A stretch of DNA of 64,000 nucleotides from positions 212,926 to 276,925 of the forward strand of contig NW_027052602.1 of assembly GCF_958450345.1 (NCBI RefSeq). The letters are read 5' to 3'. The position numbers and the translations under genes were made by a program. This DNA is from Calliphora vicina (taxonomy: Eukaryota > Arthropoda > Insecta > Diptera > Calliphoridae). Shown one piece after another: positions 42,897 through 57,600 of this stretch. The notes below the pieces were generated by a model. It was not told the origin of the DNA. It ran no database searches and worked only from the letters and a program-made list of their open reading frames with translations. Each line of letters starts with the position of its first letter. Position 1 is the first letter of the stretch.

Positions 42897-45800
42897 GACA
42901 TTTTTCGAAAAATGTCCCAAAATTACCCCAGTTTTTAACGACTTCATATAAATCGCAATTCTAAAGGCCCCTAAAGAGCTAGAAAGCTAATTTAGATGGC
43001 ATGAGATTGTAGCTTTCTAGCAAGGTATAACATAAGTAGCTAGCATAAATAGTATCCGATATATATATATATATATCGGACATTTTTCGAAAAATGTCCC
43101 AAAATTACCCCAGTTTTTAACGACTTCATATAAATCGCAATTCTAAAGGCCCCTAAAGAGCTAGAAAGCTAAATTTTTTTATATTTAAATGGCATGAGAT
43201 TGTAGCTTTCTAACAAGGTATAACTTAAGTAGCTAGCATAAATAGTACCCGATATATATGCGGGTGTATCGGACATTTTTCGAAAAATGTCCCAAAATTA
43301 CCCAGTTTTTAACGACTTCATATAAATCGCAATTTTAAAAGGCCCTAAAGAGCTAGGAAGCTAAATTTTTTTACATTTAGATGGCATGAGATTGTAGCTT
43401 TCTAACAAGGTATAACTTAAGTAGCTAGCATAAATAGTATCCGATATATATATATATATATATCGGACATTTTTCGAAAAATGTCCCAAAATTACCCCAG
43501 TTTTTAACGACTTCATATAAATCGCAATTCTAAAGGCCCCTAAAGAGCTAGAAAGCTAAATTTTTTTATATTTAAATGGCATGAGATTGTAGCTTTCTAA
43601 CAAGGTATAACTTAAGTAGCTAGCATAAATAGTACCCGATATATATGCGGGTGTATCGGACATTTTTCGAAAAATGTCCCAAAATTACCCCAGTTTTTAA
43701 CGACTTCATATAAATCGCAATTCTAAAGGCCCCTAAAGTGCTAGGAAGCTAGTTTTTTTATATTTGGATTGCATGAGATTGTAGCTTTCTAACAAAGTAT
43801 AACTTAAGTAGCTAGCATAAACAGTACCCGATATATATGCGGGTATATCGGACATTTTTCGAAAAATGTCCCAAAATTACCCAGTTTTTAACGACTTCAT
43901 ATAAATCGCAATTTTAAAAGGCCCTAAAGAGCTAGGAAGCTAAATTTTTTTATATTTGGATGGCATGATATTGTAGCTTTCTAACAAAGTATAACTTAAG
44001 TAGCTAGCATAAACAGTACCCGATATATATGCGGGTATACCGGACATTTTTCGAAAAATGTCCCAAAATTACCCCAGTTTTTAACGACTTCATATAAATC
44101 GCAATTTTAAAAGGCCCTAAAGAGCTAGGAAGCTAAATTTTTTTACATTTAGATGGCATGAGATTGTAGCTTTCTAACAAGGTATAACTTAAGTAGCTAG
44201 CATAAACAGTACCCGATATATATGCGGGAATATCGGACATTTTTCGAAAAATGTCCCAAAATTACCCCAGTTTTTAACGACTTCATATAAATCGCAATTT
44301 TTATATTTAGATGGCATGAGATTGTAGCTTTCTAACAAGGTATAACTTAAGTAGCTAGCATAAACAGTACCCGATATATATGCGGGTATACCGGACATTT
44401 TTCGAAAAATGTCCCAAAATTACCCCAGTTTTTAACGACTTCATATAAATCGCAATTCTAAAGGCCCCTAAAGTGCTAGGAAGCTACATTTTTTTATATT
44501 TGGATGGCATGAGATTGTAGCTTTCTAACAGGGTATAACTTAAGTAGTAAACAGTACCCGATATATATGCGGGTATACCGGACATTTTTCGAAAAATGTC
44601 CCAAAATTACCCAGTTTTTAACGACTTCATATAAATCGCAATTTTAAAAGGCCCTAAAGAGCTAGGAAGCTAAATTTTTTTACATTTAGATGGCATGAGA
44701 TTGTAGCTTTCTAACAAGGTATAACTTAAGTAGCTAGCATAAATAGTATCCGATATATATATATATATATCGGACATTTTTCGAAAAATGTCCCAAAATT
44801 ACCCCAGTTTTTAACGACTTCATATAAATCGCAATTCTAAAGGCCCCTAAAGAGCTAGCATAAATAGTACCCGATATATATGCGGGTGTATCGGACATTT
44901 TTCGAAAAATGTCCCAAAATTACCCCAGTGCTAGGAAGCTACCCCTAAAGTGCTAGGAAGCTAGTTTTTTTATATTTGGATTGCATGAGATTGTAGCTTT
45001 CTAACAAAGTATAACTTAAGTAGCTAGCATAAATAGTACCCGATATATATGCGGGTATATCGGACATTTTTCGAAAAATGTCCCAAAATTACCCAGTTTT
45101 TAACGACTTCATATAAATCGCAATTTTAAAAGGCCCTAAAGAGCTAGGAAGCTAAATTTTTTTATATTTGGATGGCATGATATTGTAGCTTTCTAACAAA
45201 GTATAACTTAAGTAGCTAGCATAAACAGTACCCGATATATATGCGGGTATACCGGACATTTTTCGAAAAATGTCCCAAAATTACCCCAGTTTTTAACGAC
45301 TTCATATAAATCGCAATTTTAAAAGGCCCTAAAGAGCTAGGAAGCTAAATTTTTTTACATTTAGATGGCATGAGATTGTAGCTTTCTAACAAGGTATAAC
45401 TTAAGTAGCTAGCATAAACAGTACCCGATATATATGCGGGTATATCGGACATTTTTCGAAAAATGTCCCAAAATTACCCCAGTTTTTAACGACTTCATAT
45501 AAATCGCAATTTTTATATTTAGATGGCATGAGATTGTAGCTTTCTAACAAGGTATAACTTAAGTAGCTAGCATAAACAGTACCCGATATATATGCGGGTA
45601 TACCGGACATTTTTCGAAAAATGTCCCAAAATTACCCCAGTTTTTAACGACTTCATATAAATCGCAATTATAAAGGCCCCTAAAGTGCTAGGAAGCTACA
45701 TTTTTTTATATTTGGATGGCATGAGATTGTAGCTTTCTAACAGGGTATAACTTAAGTAGCTAGCATAAATAGTACCCGATATATATGCGGGTGTATCGGA

Positions 45801-47712
45801 CATTTTTCGAAAAATGTCCCAAAATTACCCCAGTTTTTAACGACTTCATATAAATCGCAATTCTAAAGGCCCCTAAAGTGCTAGGAAGCTAGTTTTTTTA
45901 TATTTGGATTGCATGAGATTGTAGCTTTCTAACAGGGTATAACTTAAGTAGCTAGCATAAATAGTACCCGATATATATGCGGGTATATCGGACATTTTTC
46001 GAAAAATGTTACAAAATTACCCCAGTTTTTAACGACTTCATATAAATCGCAATTTTAAAAGGCCCTAAAGAGCTAGAAAGCTAAATTTTTTTATATTTAA
46101 ATGGCACGAGATTGTAGCTTTCTAACAATGTATAACTTAAGTAGCTAGCATAAATAGTACCCGATATATATATATATATATATATATATCGGACATTTTT
46201 CGAAAAATGTCCCAAAATTACCCCAGTTTTTAACGACTTCATATAAATCGCAATTCTAAAGGCCCCTAAAGAGCTAGAAAGCTAATTTAGATGGCATGAG
46301 ATTGTAGCTTTCTAGCAAGGTATAACTTAAGTAGCTAGCATAAACAGTACCCGATATATATGCGGGTATACCGGACATTTTTCGAAAAATGTCCCAAAAT
46401 TACCCCAGTTTTTAACGACTTCATATAAATCGCAATTCTAAAGGCCCCTAAAGTGCTAGGAAGCTACATTTTTTTATATTTGGATGGCATGAGATTGTAG
46501 CTTTCTAACAGGGTATAACTTAAGTAGCTAGCATAAATAGTACCCGATATATATGCGGGTATATCGGACATTTTTCGAAAAATGTTACAAAATTACCCCA
46601 GATTTTAACGACTTCATATAAATCGCAATTTTAAAAGGCCCTAAAGAGCTAGAAAGCTAAATTTTTTTATATTTAAATGGCATGAGATTGTAGCTTTCTA
46701 ACAAGGTATAACTTAAGTAGCTAGCATAAATTGTACCCGATATATATGCGGGTGTATCGGACATTTTTCGAAAAATGTCCCAAAATTACCCCAGTTTTTA
46801 ACGACTTCATATAAATCGCAATTCTAAAGGCCCCTAAAGTGCTAGGAAGCTAGTTTTTTATATTTGGATTGCATGAGATTGTAGCTTTCTAACAGGGTAT
46901 AACTTAAGTAGCTAGCATAAATAGTACCCGATATATATGTGGGTATATCGGACATTTTTCGAAAAATGTTACAAAATTACCCCAGATTTTAACGACTTCA
47001 TATAAATCGCAATTTTAAAAGGCCCTAAAGAGCTAGAAAGCTAAATTTTTTTATATTTAAATGGCATGAGATTGTAGCTTTCTAACAAGGTATAACTTAA
47101 GTAGCTAGCATAAATAGTACCCGATATATATGCGGGTGTATCGGACATTTTTCGAAAAATGTCCCAAAATTACCCCAGTTTTTAACGACTTCATATAAAT
47201 CGCAATTCTAAAGGCCCCTAAAGTGCTAGGAAGCTAGTTTTTTTATATTTGGATTGCATGAGATTGTAGCTTTCTAACAAAGTATAACTTAAGTAGCTAG
47301 CATAAACAGTACCCGATATATATGCGGGTATATCGGACATTTTTTCGAAAAATGTCCCAAAATTACCCAGTTTTTAACGACTTCATATAAATCGCAATTT
47401 TAAAAGGCCCTAAAGAGCTAGGAAGCTAAATTTTTCTATATTTGGATGGCATGATATTGTAGCTTTCTAACAAAGTATAACTTAAGTAGCTAGCATAAAC
47501 AGTACCCGATATATATGCGGGTATACCGGACATTTTTCGAAAAATGTCCCAAAATTACCCCAGTTTTTAACGACTTCATATAAATCGAAATTTTAAAAGG
47601 CCCTAAAGAGCTAGGAAGCTAAATTTTTTTACATTTAGATGGCATGAGATTGTAGCTTTCTAACAAGGTATAACTTAAGTAGCTAACATAAATAGTATCC
47701 GATATATATATA
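36103..47712. repeat. Satellite array, block 4 (~60 monomers), rich in rearranged and (TA)-converted units
   Basis: Same satellite and orientation. (AT)n-converted dyads occur near 36750, 39433, 39820, 41023, 42865-42894, 43060, 43443, 44755 and 46164-46189. A shortened monomer 'AATCGCAATTTTTATATTTAG' recurs near 40561, 42204, 44291 and 45504, showing larger duplications (offsets 3,299 and 3,721 bp). Broken joins appear at 37206 and 38948 (extra 'CAAATATAGG'), 37465, 39855, 41555 and 44928. The 38032-38927 stretch matches 18990-19885. No gene is seen. Confidence 0.95.
42865..42894. repeat. (AT)15 tract replacing the GCGGG dyad loop
   Basis: CCCG(AT)15CGG takes the place of the usual CCCGATATATATGCGGGTATATCGG. 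This copy keeps 'AGTACCCG', whereas most (AT)n monomers have 'AGTATCCG'. A similar (AT)13 tract lies at 46164-46189 in a related duplicated context. Confidence 0.9.
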
Positions 47713-48236
47713 CAGTGGTGGCCACCAATTTAAGACAAATACTCGAATTTTTTTCATCAACTGAATTTTAAGTGCGATAGAGCCAAAATAAAAGGACCTC
47801 TAAGGGTATGAAATTTATTATTAATGTTTCTAGTTTCTGAAAAATGTTTGGAAAAATCGGTAAAACATATATGGACAAAGATACGTGGAAATACGTTGAC
47901 ACACCTCAGCGAACATCAGCACTTAATAACATGATATGACCGAAACTAATGGAACTAAAAATACGAAATATGGTCCGAATATTTTATAATAATAAAATTA
48001 TAATGATATAAATGTGAGAAAATATGTTTATTTAAAAAAAAAATTTTTTGGTCTAGTTGTAGAAAAATTTTATGTGTTCGTGGTGAATATGTATGAATTG
48101 ACACAGTCGAATAAAACACACTTGTGTGTTAAAACAGTCCTCATGCATACATATTTGTGGAAATATTTGAAAAAATAATTGACAATTACATGGAATTTAG
48201 CAAACAATTTTTGTCTTAAATTCCTGGCCACCACTG
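47713..48236 (+). mobile_element. Tc1/mariner-like MITE, copy A (524 bp)
   Basis: Terminal inverted repeats of about 27 bp start CAGTGGTGGCCA and continue AATTTAAGACAAA. They differ only at positions 13-14 (CC at the left end, GG at the right). The element is flanked by TA on both sides (47711-47712 and 48237-48238), the classic Tc1/mariner target duplication. The interior is AT-rich with a small inverted repeat AACACAC-TT-GTGTGTT near 48115 and no transposase; the 60-codon frame in it is not credible as a gene. It sits inside the (TA)n of a converted satellite monomer ('AGTATCCGATATATATA' on the left, 'TATATATATCGG' on the right). It would be mobilised in trans by a related transposase. Confidence 0.93.
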
Positions 48237-48245
48237 TATATATAT

Positions 48246-50060
48246 CGGACATTTTTCGAAAAATGTCCCAAAATTACCCCAGTTTTTAACGACTTCATAT
48301 AAATCGCAATTCTAAAGGCCCCTAAAGAGCTAGGAAGCTAAATTTTTTTACATTTAGATGGCATGAGATTGTAGCTTTCTAGCAAGGTATAACTTAAGTA
48401 GCTAGCATAAACAGTACCCGATATATATGCGGGTATACCGGACATTTTTCGAAAAATGTCCCAAAATTACCCCAGTTTTTAACGACTTCATATAAATCGC
48501 AATTCTAAAGGCCCCTAAAGTGCTAGGAAGCTACATTTTTTTATATTTGGATGGCATGAGATTGTAGCTTGCTAACAGGGTATAACTTAAGTAGCTAGCA
48601 TAAATAGTACCCGATATATATGCGGGTATATCGGACATTTTTCGAAAAATGTTACAAAATTACCCCAGTTGTTAACGACTTCATATAAATCGCAATTTTA
48701 AAAGGCCCTAAAGAGCTAGAAAGCTAAATTTTTTTATATTTAAATGGCATGAGATTGTAGCTTTCTAACAAGGTATAACTTAAGTAGCTAGCATAAATAG
48801 TACCCGATATATATGCGGGTGTATCGGACATTTTTCGAAAAATGTCCCAAAATTACCCCAGTTTTTAACGACTTCATATAAATCGCAATTCTAAAGGCCC
48901 CTAAAGTGCTAGGAAGCTAGTTTTTTTATATTTGGATTGCATGAGATTGTAGCTTTCTAACAAAGTATAACTTAAGTAGCTAGCATAAACAGTACCCGAT
49001 ATATAAGCGGGTATATCGGACATTTTTCGAAAAATGTCCCAAAATTACCCAGTTTTTAACGACTTCATATAAATCGCAATTTTAAAAGGCCCTAAAGAGC
49101 TAGGAAGCTAAATTTTTTTATATTTGGATGGCATGATATTGTAGCTTTCTAACAAAGTATAACTTAAGTAGCTAGCATAAACAGTACCCGATATATATGC
49201 GGGTATACCGGACATTTTTCGAAAAATGTCCCAAAATTACCCCAGTTTTTAACGACTTCATATAAATCGAAATTTTAAAAGGCCCTAAAGAGCTAGGAAG
49301 CTAAATTTTTTTACATTTAGATGGCATGAGATTGTAGCTTTCTAACAAGGTATAACTTAAGTAGCTAACATAAATAGTATCCGATATATATATATATATA
49401 TCGGACATTTTTCGAAAAATGTCCCAAAATTACCCCAGTTTTTAACGACTTCATATAAATCGCAATTCTAAAGGCCCCTAAAGAGCTAGAAAGCTAATTT
49501 TTTTTATATTTAGATGGCATGAGATTGTAGCTTTCTAGCAAGGTATAACTTAAGTAGCTAGCATAAACAGTACCCGATATATATGCGGGTATACCGGACA
49601 TTTTTCGAAAAATGTCCCAAAATTACCCCAGTTTTTAACGACTTCATATAAATCGCAATTCTAAAGGCCCCTAAAGTGCTAGGAAGCTACATTTTTTTAT
49701 ATTTGGATGGCATGAGATTGTAGCTTTCTAACAGGGTATAACTTAAGTAGCTAGCATAAATAGTACCCGATATATATGCGGGTATATCGGACATTTTTCG
49801 AAAAATGTTACAAAATTACCCCAGTTGTTAACGACTTCATATAAATCGCAATTTTAAAAGGCCCTAAAGAGCTAGAAAGCTAAAGTTTTTTATATTTAAA
49901 TGGCATGAGATTGTAGCTTTCTAACAAGGTATAACTTAAGTAGCTAGCATAAATAGTACCCGATATATATGCGGGTGTATCGGACATTTTTCGAAAAATG
50001 TCCCAAAATTACCCCAGTTTTTAACGACTTCATATAAATCGCAATTCTAAAGGCCCCTAA
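48246..50060. repeat. Six-monomer higher-order repeat, period 1,156 bp
   Basis: The CGGAC that follows a (TA)n conversion recurs at 48246 and 49402. 'TGCTAGGAAGCTAC' recurs at 48521 and 49677, and 'CCAGTTGTTAACG' near 48665 and 49822. All are 1,156 bp apart, six monomers. From 50063 the 'GCTACATTT...CAGGG' and 'GTTAC...TTTAAATGG' pair is repeated once more (386 bp, two monomers), giving a local dimer duplication. Confidence 0.85.
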
Positions 50061-53000
50061 AGTGCTAGGAAGCTACATTTTTTTATATTTGGATGGCATG
50101 AGATTGTAGCTTTCTAACAGGGTATAACTTAAGTAGCTAGCATAAATAGTACCCGATATATATGCGGGTATATCGGACATTTTTCGAAAAATGTTACAAA
50201 ATTACCCCAGTTGTTAACGACTTCATATAAATCGCAATTTTAAAAGGCCCTAAAGAGCTAGAAAGCTAAAGTTTTTTATATTTAAATGGCATGAGATTGT
50301 AGCTTTCTAACAAGGTATAACTTAAGTAGCTAGCATAAATAGTACCCGATATATATGCGGGTGTATCGGACATTTTTCGAAAAATGTCCCAAAATTACCC
50401 CAGTTTTTAACGACTTCATATAAATCGCAATTCTAAAGGCCCCTAAAGTGCCAGGAAGCTAGTTTTTTTATATTTGGATTGCATGAGATTGTAGTTTTCT
50501 AACAAAGTATAACTTATGTAGCTAGCATAAACAGTACCCGATATATATGCGGGTATATCGGACATTTTTCGAAAAATGTCCCAAAATTACCCAGTTTTTA
50601 ACGATTTCATATAAATCGCAATTTTAAAAGGCCCTAAAGAGCTAGGAAGCTAAATTTTTTTATATTTGGATGGCTTGATATTGTAGCTTTCTAACAAAGT
50701 ATAACTTAAGTAGCTAGCATAAACAGTACCCGATATATATGCGGGTATACCGGACATTTTTCGAAAAATGTCCCAAAATTACCCCAGTTTTTAACGACTT
50801 CATATAAATCGCAATTTTAAAAGGCCCTAAAGAGCTAGGAAGCTAAATTTTTTTTTCATTTCGATGGCATGAGATTGTAGCTTTCTAACAAGATATAACT
50901 TAAGTAGCTAGCATAAATAGTACCCGATATATATGCGGGTATATCGGACATTTTTCGAAAAATGTCCCAAAATTACCCCAGTTTTTAACGACTTCATATA
51001 AATCGCAATTCTAAAGGCCCTAAAGAGCTAGAAAGCTAAATTTTTTTATATTTAGATGGCATGAGATTGTAGCTTTCTAACAAGGTATAACTTAAGTAGC
51101 TAGCATAAACAGTACCCGATATATATGCGGGTATACCGGACATTTTTCGAAAAATGTCCCAAAATTACACCAGTTTTTAACGACTTCATATAAATCGCAA
51201 TTCTAAAGGCCCCTAAAGTGCTAGGAAGCTAGTTTTTTTATATTTGGATTGCATGAGATTGTAGCTTTCTAACAAAGTATAACTTAAGTAGCTAGCATAA
51301 ACAGTACCCGATATATATGCGGGTATATCGGACATTTTTCGAAAAATGTCCCAAAATTATCCAGTTTTTAACGACTTCATATAAATCGCAATTTTAAAAG
51401 GCCCTAAAGAGCTAGGAAGCTAAATTTTTCTATATTTGGATGGCATGAGATTGTAGCTTTCTAACAAGGTATAACTTAAGTAGCTAGCATAAATAGTACC
51501 CGATATATATGCGGGTATACCCCAGTTTTTAACGACTTCATATAAATCGCAATTTTAAAAGGCCCTAAAGAGCTAGAAAGTTAAATTTTTTTATATTTAA
51601 ATGGCATGAGATTGTAGCTTTCTAACAAGGTATAACTTAAGTAGCTGGCATAAATAGTACCCGATATATATGCGGGTATATCGGAAATTTTTCGAAAAAT
51701 GTCCCAAAATTACCCCAGTTTTTAACGACTTCATATAAATCGCAATTCTAAAGGCCCCTAAAGTGCTAGGAAGCTACATTTTTTTATATTTGGATGGCAT
51801 GAGATTGTAGCTAACAGCGTATAACTTAAGTAGCTAGCATAAATAGTACCCGATAGATATGCGGGTATATCGGACATTTTTCGAAAAATGTTACAAAATT
51901 AACCCAGTTTTTAACGACTTCATATAAATCGCAATTTTAAAAGGCCCTAAAGAGCTAGAAAGCTAAATTTTTTTATATTTGGATTGCACGAAAAATGTCC
52001 CAAAATTACCCCAGTTTTTAACGACTTCATATAAATCGCAATTCTAAAGGCCCCTAAAGTGCTAGGAAGCTATTTTTTTTATATTTGGATTGCATGAGAT
52101 TGTAGCTTTCTAACAAAGTATAACTTAAGTAGCTAGCATAAACAGTACCCGATATATATGCGGGTATACCGGACATTTTTCGAAAAATGTCCCAAAATTA
52201 CCCCAGTTTTTAACGACTTCATATAAATCGCAATTCTAAAGGCCCCTAAAGTGCTAGGAAGCTACATTTTTTTATATTTGGATGGCATGAGATTGTAGCT
52301 TTCTAACAGGGTATAACTTAAGTAGCTAGCATAAATAGTACCCGATATATATGCGGGTATATCGGACATTTTTCGAAAAATGTTACAAAATTACCCCAGT
52401 TTTTAACGACTTCATATAAATCGCAATTTTAAAAGGCCCTAAAGAGCTAGAAAGCTAAATTTTTTTTATATTTAAATGGCAAGAGATTGTAGCTTTCTAA
52501 CAAGGTATAACTTAAGTAGCTAGCATAAATAGTACCCGATATATATGCGGGTGTATCGGACATTTTTTGAAAAATGTCCCAAAATTACCCCAGTTTTTAA
52601 CGACTTCATATAAATCGCAATTCTAAAGGCCCCTAAAGTGCTAGGAAGCTAGTTTTTTTATATTTGGATTGCATGAGATTGTAGCTTTCTAACAAAGTAT
52701 AACTTAAGTAGCTAGCATAAACAGTACCCGATATATATGCGGGTATATCGGACATTTTTCGAAAAATGTCCCAAAATTACCCAGTTTTTAACGACTTCAT
52801 ATAAATCGCAATTTTAAAAGGCCCTAAAGAGCTAGGAAGCTAAATTTTTTTATATTTGGATGGCATGATATTGTAGCTTTCTAACAAAGTATAACTTAAG
52901 TAGCTAGCATAAACAGTACCCGACATATGTGCGGGTATACCGGACATTTTTCGAAAAATGTCCCAAAATTACCCCAGTTTTTAACGACTTCATATAAATC

Positions 53001-54590
53001 GCAATTTTAAAAGGCCCTAAAGAGCTAGGAAGCTAAATTTTTTTATATTTGGATGGCATGATATTGTAGCTTTCTAACAAAGTATAACTTAAGTAGCTAG
53101 CATAAACAGTACCCGATATATTTTTAACGACTTCATATAAATCGCAATTCTAAAGGCCCCTAAAGTGCTAGGAAGCTACATTTTTTTATATTTGGATGGC
53201 ATGAGATTGTAGCTTTCTAACAGGGTATAACTTAAGTAGCTAGCATAAATAGTACCCGATATATATGCGGGTATATCGGACATTTTTCGAAAAATGTTAC
53301 AAAATTACCCCAGTTTTTAACGACTTCATATAAATCGAAATTTTAAAAGGCCCTAAAGAGCTAGAAAGCTAAATTTTTTTATATTTAAATGGCACGAGAT
53401 TGAAGCTTTCTAACAATGTATAACTTAAGTAGCTAGCATAAATAGTACCCGATATATATGCGGGTGTATCGGACATTTTTCGAAAATGTCCCAAAATTAC
53501 CCCAGTTTTTAACGACTTCATATAAATCGCAATTCTAAAGGCCCCTAAAGTGCTAGGAAGCTAGTTTTTTTATATTTGGATTGCATGAGATTGTAGCTTT
53601 CTAACAAAGTATAACTTAAGTAGCTAGCATAAACAGTACCCGATATATATGCGGGTATATCGGACATTTTTCGAAAAATGTCCCAAAATTACCCAGTTTT
53701 TAACGACTTCATATAAATCGCAATTTTAAAAGGCCCTAAAGAGCTAGGAAGCTAAATTTTTTTACATTTAGATGGCATGAGATTGTAGCTTTCTAACAAG
53801 GTATAACTTAAGTAGCTAACATAAATAGTATCCGATATATATATATATATCGGACATTTTTCGAAAAATGTCCCAAAATTACCCCAGTTTTTAACGACTT
53901 CATATAAATCGCAATTCTAAAGGCCCCTAAAGTGCTAGGAAGCTACATTTTTTTATATTTGGATGGCATGAGATTGTAGCTTTCTAACAGGGTATAACTT
54001 AAGTAGCTAGCATAAATAGTACCCGATATATATGCGGGTATATCGGACATTTTTCGAAAAATGTTACAAAATTACCCCAGTTTTTAACGACTTCATATAA
54101 ATCGCAATTTTAAAAGGCCCTAAAGAGCTAGAAAGCTATATTTAAATGGCATGAGATTGTAGCTTTCTAACAAGGTATAACTTAAGTAGCTAGCATAAAT
54201 AGTACCCGATATATATGCGGGTGTATCGGACATTTTTCGAAAAATGTCCCAAAATTACCCCAGTTTTTAACGACTTCATATAAATCGCAATTCTAAAGGC
54301 CCCTAAAGTGCTAGGAAGCTAGTTTTTTTATATTTGGATTGCATGAGATTGTAGCTTTCTAACAAAGTATAACTTAAGTAGCTAGCATAAACAGTACCCG
54401 ATATATATGCGGGTATATCGGACATTTTTCGAAAAATGTCCCAAAATTACCCAGTTTTTAACGACTTCATATAAATCGCAATTTTAAAAGGCCCTAAAGA
54501 GCTAGGAAGCTAAATTTTTTTACATTTAGATGGCATGAGATTGTAGCTTTCTAACAAGGTATAACTTAAGTAGCTAACATAAATAGTATC

Positions 54591-54592
<2 letters not shown>

Positions 54593-54632
<40 letters not shown>
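54593..54632. repeat. (AT)20 tract in a converted dyad
   Basis: TCCG(AT)20CGGA is a 48-bp perfect palindrome lying directly against the 22-bp palindrome. It is one of the two longest such tracts in the window. Confidence 0.95.
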
Positions 54633-54634
<2 letters not shown>

Positions 54635-57600
54635 GACATTTTTCGAAAAATGTCCCAAAATTACCCCAGTTTTTAACGACTTCATATAAATCGCAATTCT
54701 AAAGGCCCCTAAAGAGCTAGAAAGCTAATTTTTTTATATTTAGATGGCATGAGATTGTAGCTTTCTAACAAGGTATAACTTAAGTAGCTAGCATAAACAG
54801 TACCCGATATATATGCGGGTATATCGGACATTTTTCGAAAAATGTCCCAAAATTACCCCAGTTTTTAACGACTTCATATAAATCGCAATTCTAAAGGCCC
54901 CTAAAGAGCTAGAAAGCTCAATTTTTTTATATTTAGATGGCATGAGATTGTAGCTTTCTAACAAGGTATAACTTAAGTAGCTAGCATAAACAGTACCCGA
55001 TATATATGCGGGTATACCGGACATTTTTCGAAAAATGTCCCAAAATTACCCCAGTTTTTAACGACTTCATATAAATCGCAATTCTAAAGGCCCCTAAAGT
55101 GCTAGGAAGCTACATTTTTTTATATTTGGATGGCATGAGATTGTAGCTTTCTAACAGGGTATAACTTAAGTAGCTAGCATAAATAGTACCCGATATATAT
55201 GCGGGTGTATCGGACATTTTTCGAAAAATGTCCCAAAATTACCCCAGTTTTTAACGACTTCATATAAATCGCAATTCTAAAGGCCCCTAAAGTGCTAGGA
55301 AGCTAAATTTTTTTACATTTAGATGGCATGAGATTGTAGCTTTCTAACAAGGTATAACTTAAGTAGCTAGCATAAATAGTACCCGATATATATGCGGGTG
55401 TATCGGACATTTTTCGAAAAATGTCCCAAAATTACCCCAGTTTTTAACGACTTCATATAAATCGCAATTATAAAGGCCCCTAAAGAGCTAGAAAGCTCAA
55501 TTTTTTTATATTTAGATGGCATGAGATTGTAGCTTTCTAACAAGGTATAACTTAAGTAGCTAGCATAAACAGTACCCGATATATATGCGGGTATACCGGA
55601 CATTTTTCGAAAAATGTCCCAAAATTACCCCAGTTTTTAACGACTTCATATAAATCGCAATTCTAAAGGCCCCTAAAGAGCTAGAAAGCTAAATTTTTTT
55701 ATATTTAGATGGCATGAGATTGTAGCTTTCTAACAAGGTATAACTTAAGTAGCTAGCATAAACAGTACCCGATATATATGCGGGTATACCGGACATTTTT
55801 CGAAAAATGTCCCAAAATTACCCCAGTTTTTAACGACTTCATATAAATCGCAATTCTAAAGGCCCCTAAAGAGCTAGAAAGCTCAATTTTTTTATATTTA
55901 GATGGCATGAGATTGTAGCTTTCTAACAAGGTATAACTTAAGTAGCTAGCATAAACAGTACCCGATATATATGCGGGTATACCGGACATTTTTCGAAAAA
56001 TGTCCCAAAATTACCCCAGTTTTTAACGACTTCATATAAATCGCAATTCTAAAGGCCCCTAAAGTGCTAGGAAGCTACATATTTTTATATTTGGATGGCA
56101 TGAGATTGTAGCTTTCTAACAGGGTATAACTTAAGTAGCTAGCATAAATAGTACCCGATATATATGCGGGTGTATCGGACATTTTTCGAAAAATGTCCCA
56201 AAATTACCCCAGTTTTTAACGACTTCATATAAATCGCAATTCTAAAGGCCCCTAAAGTGCTAGGAAGCTAGTTTTTTTATATTTGGATTGCATGAGATTG
56301 TAGCTTTCTAACAAAGTATAACTTAAGTAGCTAGCATAAACAGTACCCGATATATATGCGGGTATATCGGACATTTTTCGAAAAATGTCCCAAAATTACC
56401 CCAGTTTTTAACGACTTCATATAAATCGCAATTCTAAAGGCCCCTAAAGAGCTAGAAAGCTCAATTTTTTTATATTTAGATGGCATGAGATTGTAGCTTT
56501 CTAACAAGGTATAACTTAAGTAGCTAGCATAAACAGTACCCGATATATATGCGGGTATACCGGACATTTTTCGAAAAATGTCCCAAAATTACCCCAGTTT
56601 TTAACGACTTCATATAAATCGCAATTCTAAAGGCCCCTAAAGTGCTAGGAAGCTACATTTTTTTATATTTGGATGGCATGAGATTGTAGCTTTCTAACAG
56701 GGTATAACTTAAGTAGCTAGCATAAATAGTACCCGATATATATGCGGGTATATCGGACATTTTTCGAAAAATGTTACAAAATTACCCCAGTTTTTAACGA
56801 CTTCATATAAATCGCAATTTTAAAAGGCCCTAAAGAGCTAGAAAGCTAAATTTTTTTATATTTAAATGGCATGAGATTGTAGCTTTCTAACAAAGTATAA
56901 CTTAAGTAGCTAGCATAAATAGTACCCGATATATATGCGGGTGTATCGGACATTTTTCGAAAAATGTCCCAAAATTACCCCAGTTTTTAACGACTTCATA
57001 TAAATCGCAATTCTAAAGGCCCCTAAAGTGCTAGGAAGCTAAATTTTTTTACATTTGGATTGCATGAGATTGTAGCTTTCTAACAAAGTATAACTTAAGT
57101 AGCTAGCATAAACAGTACCCGATATATATGCGGGTATATCGGACATTTTTCGAAAAATGTCCCAAAATTACCCCAGTTTTTAACGACTTCATATAAATCG
57201 CAATTCTAAAGGCCCCTAAAGAGCTAGAAAGCTAAATTTTTTTATATTTAGATGGCATGAGATTGTAGCTTTCTAACAAGGTATAACTTAAGTAGCTAGC
57301 ATAAACAGTACCCGATATATATGCGGGTATACCGGACATTTTTCGAAAAATGTCCCAAAATTACCCCAGTTTTTAACGACTTCATATAAATCGCAATTCT
57401 AAAGGCCCCTGAAGTGCTAGGAAGCTACATTTTTTTATATTTGGATGGCATGAGATTGTAGCTTTCTAACAAGGTTAACTTAAGTAGCTAACATAAATAG
57501 TATCCGATATATATGCGGGTATATCGGACATTTTTCGAAAAATGTTACAAAATTACCCCAGTTTTTAACGACTTCATATAAATCGCAATTTTAAAAGGCC

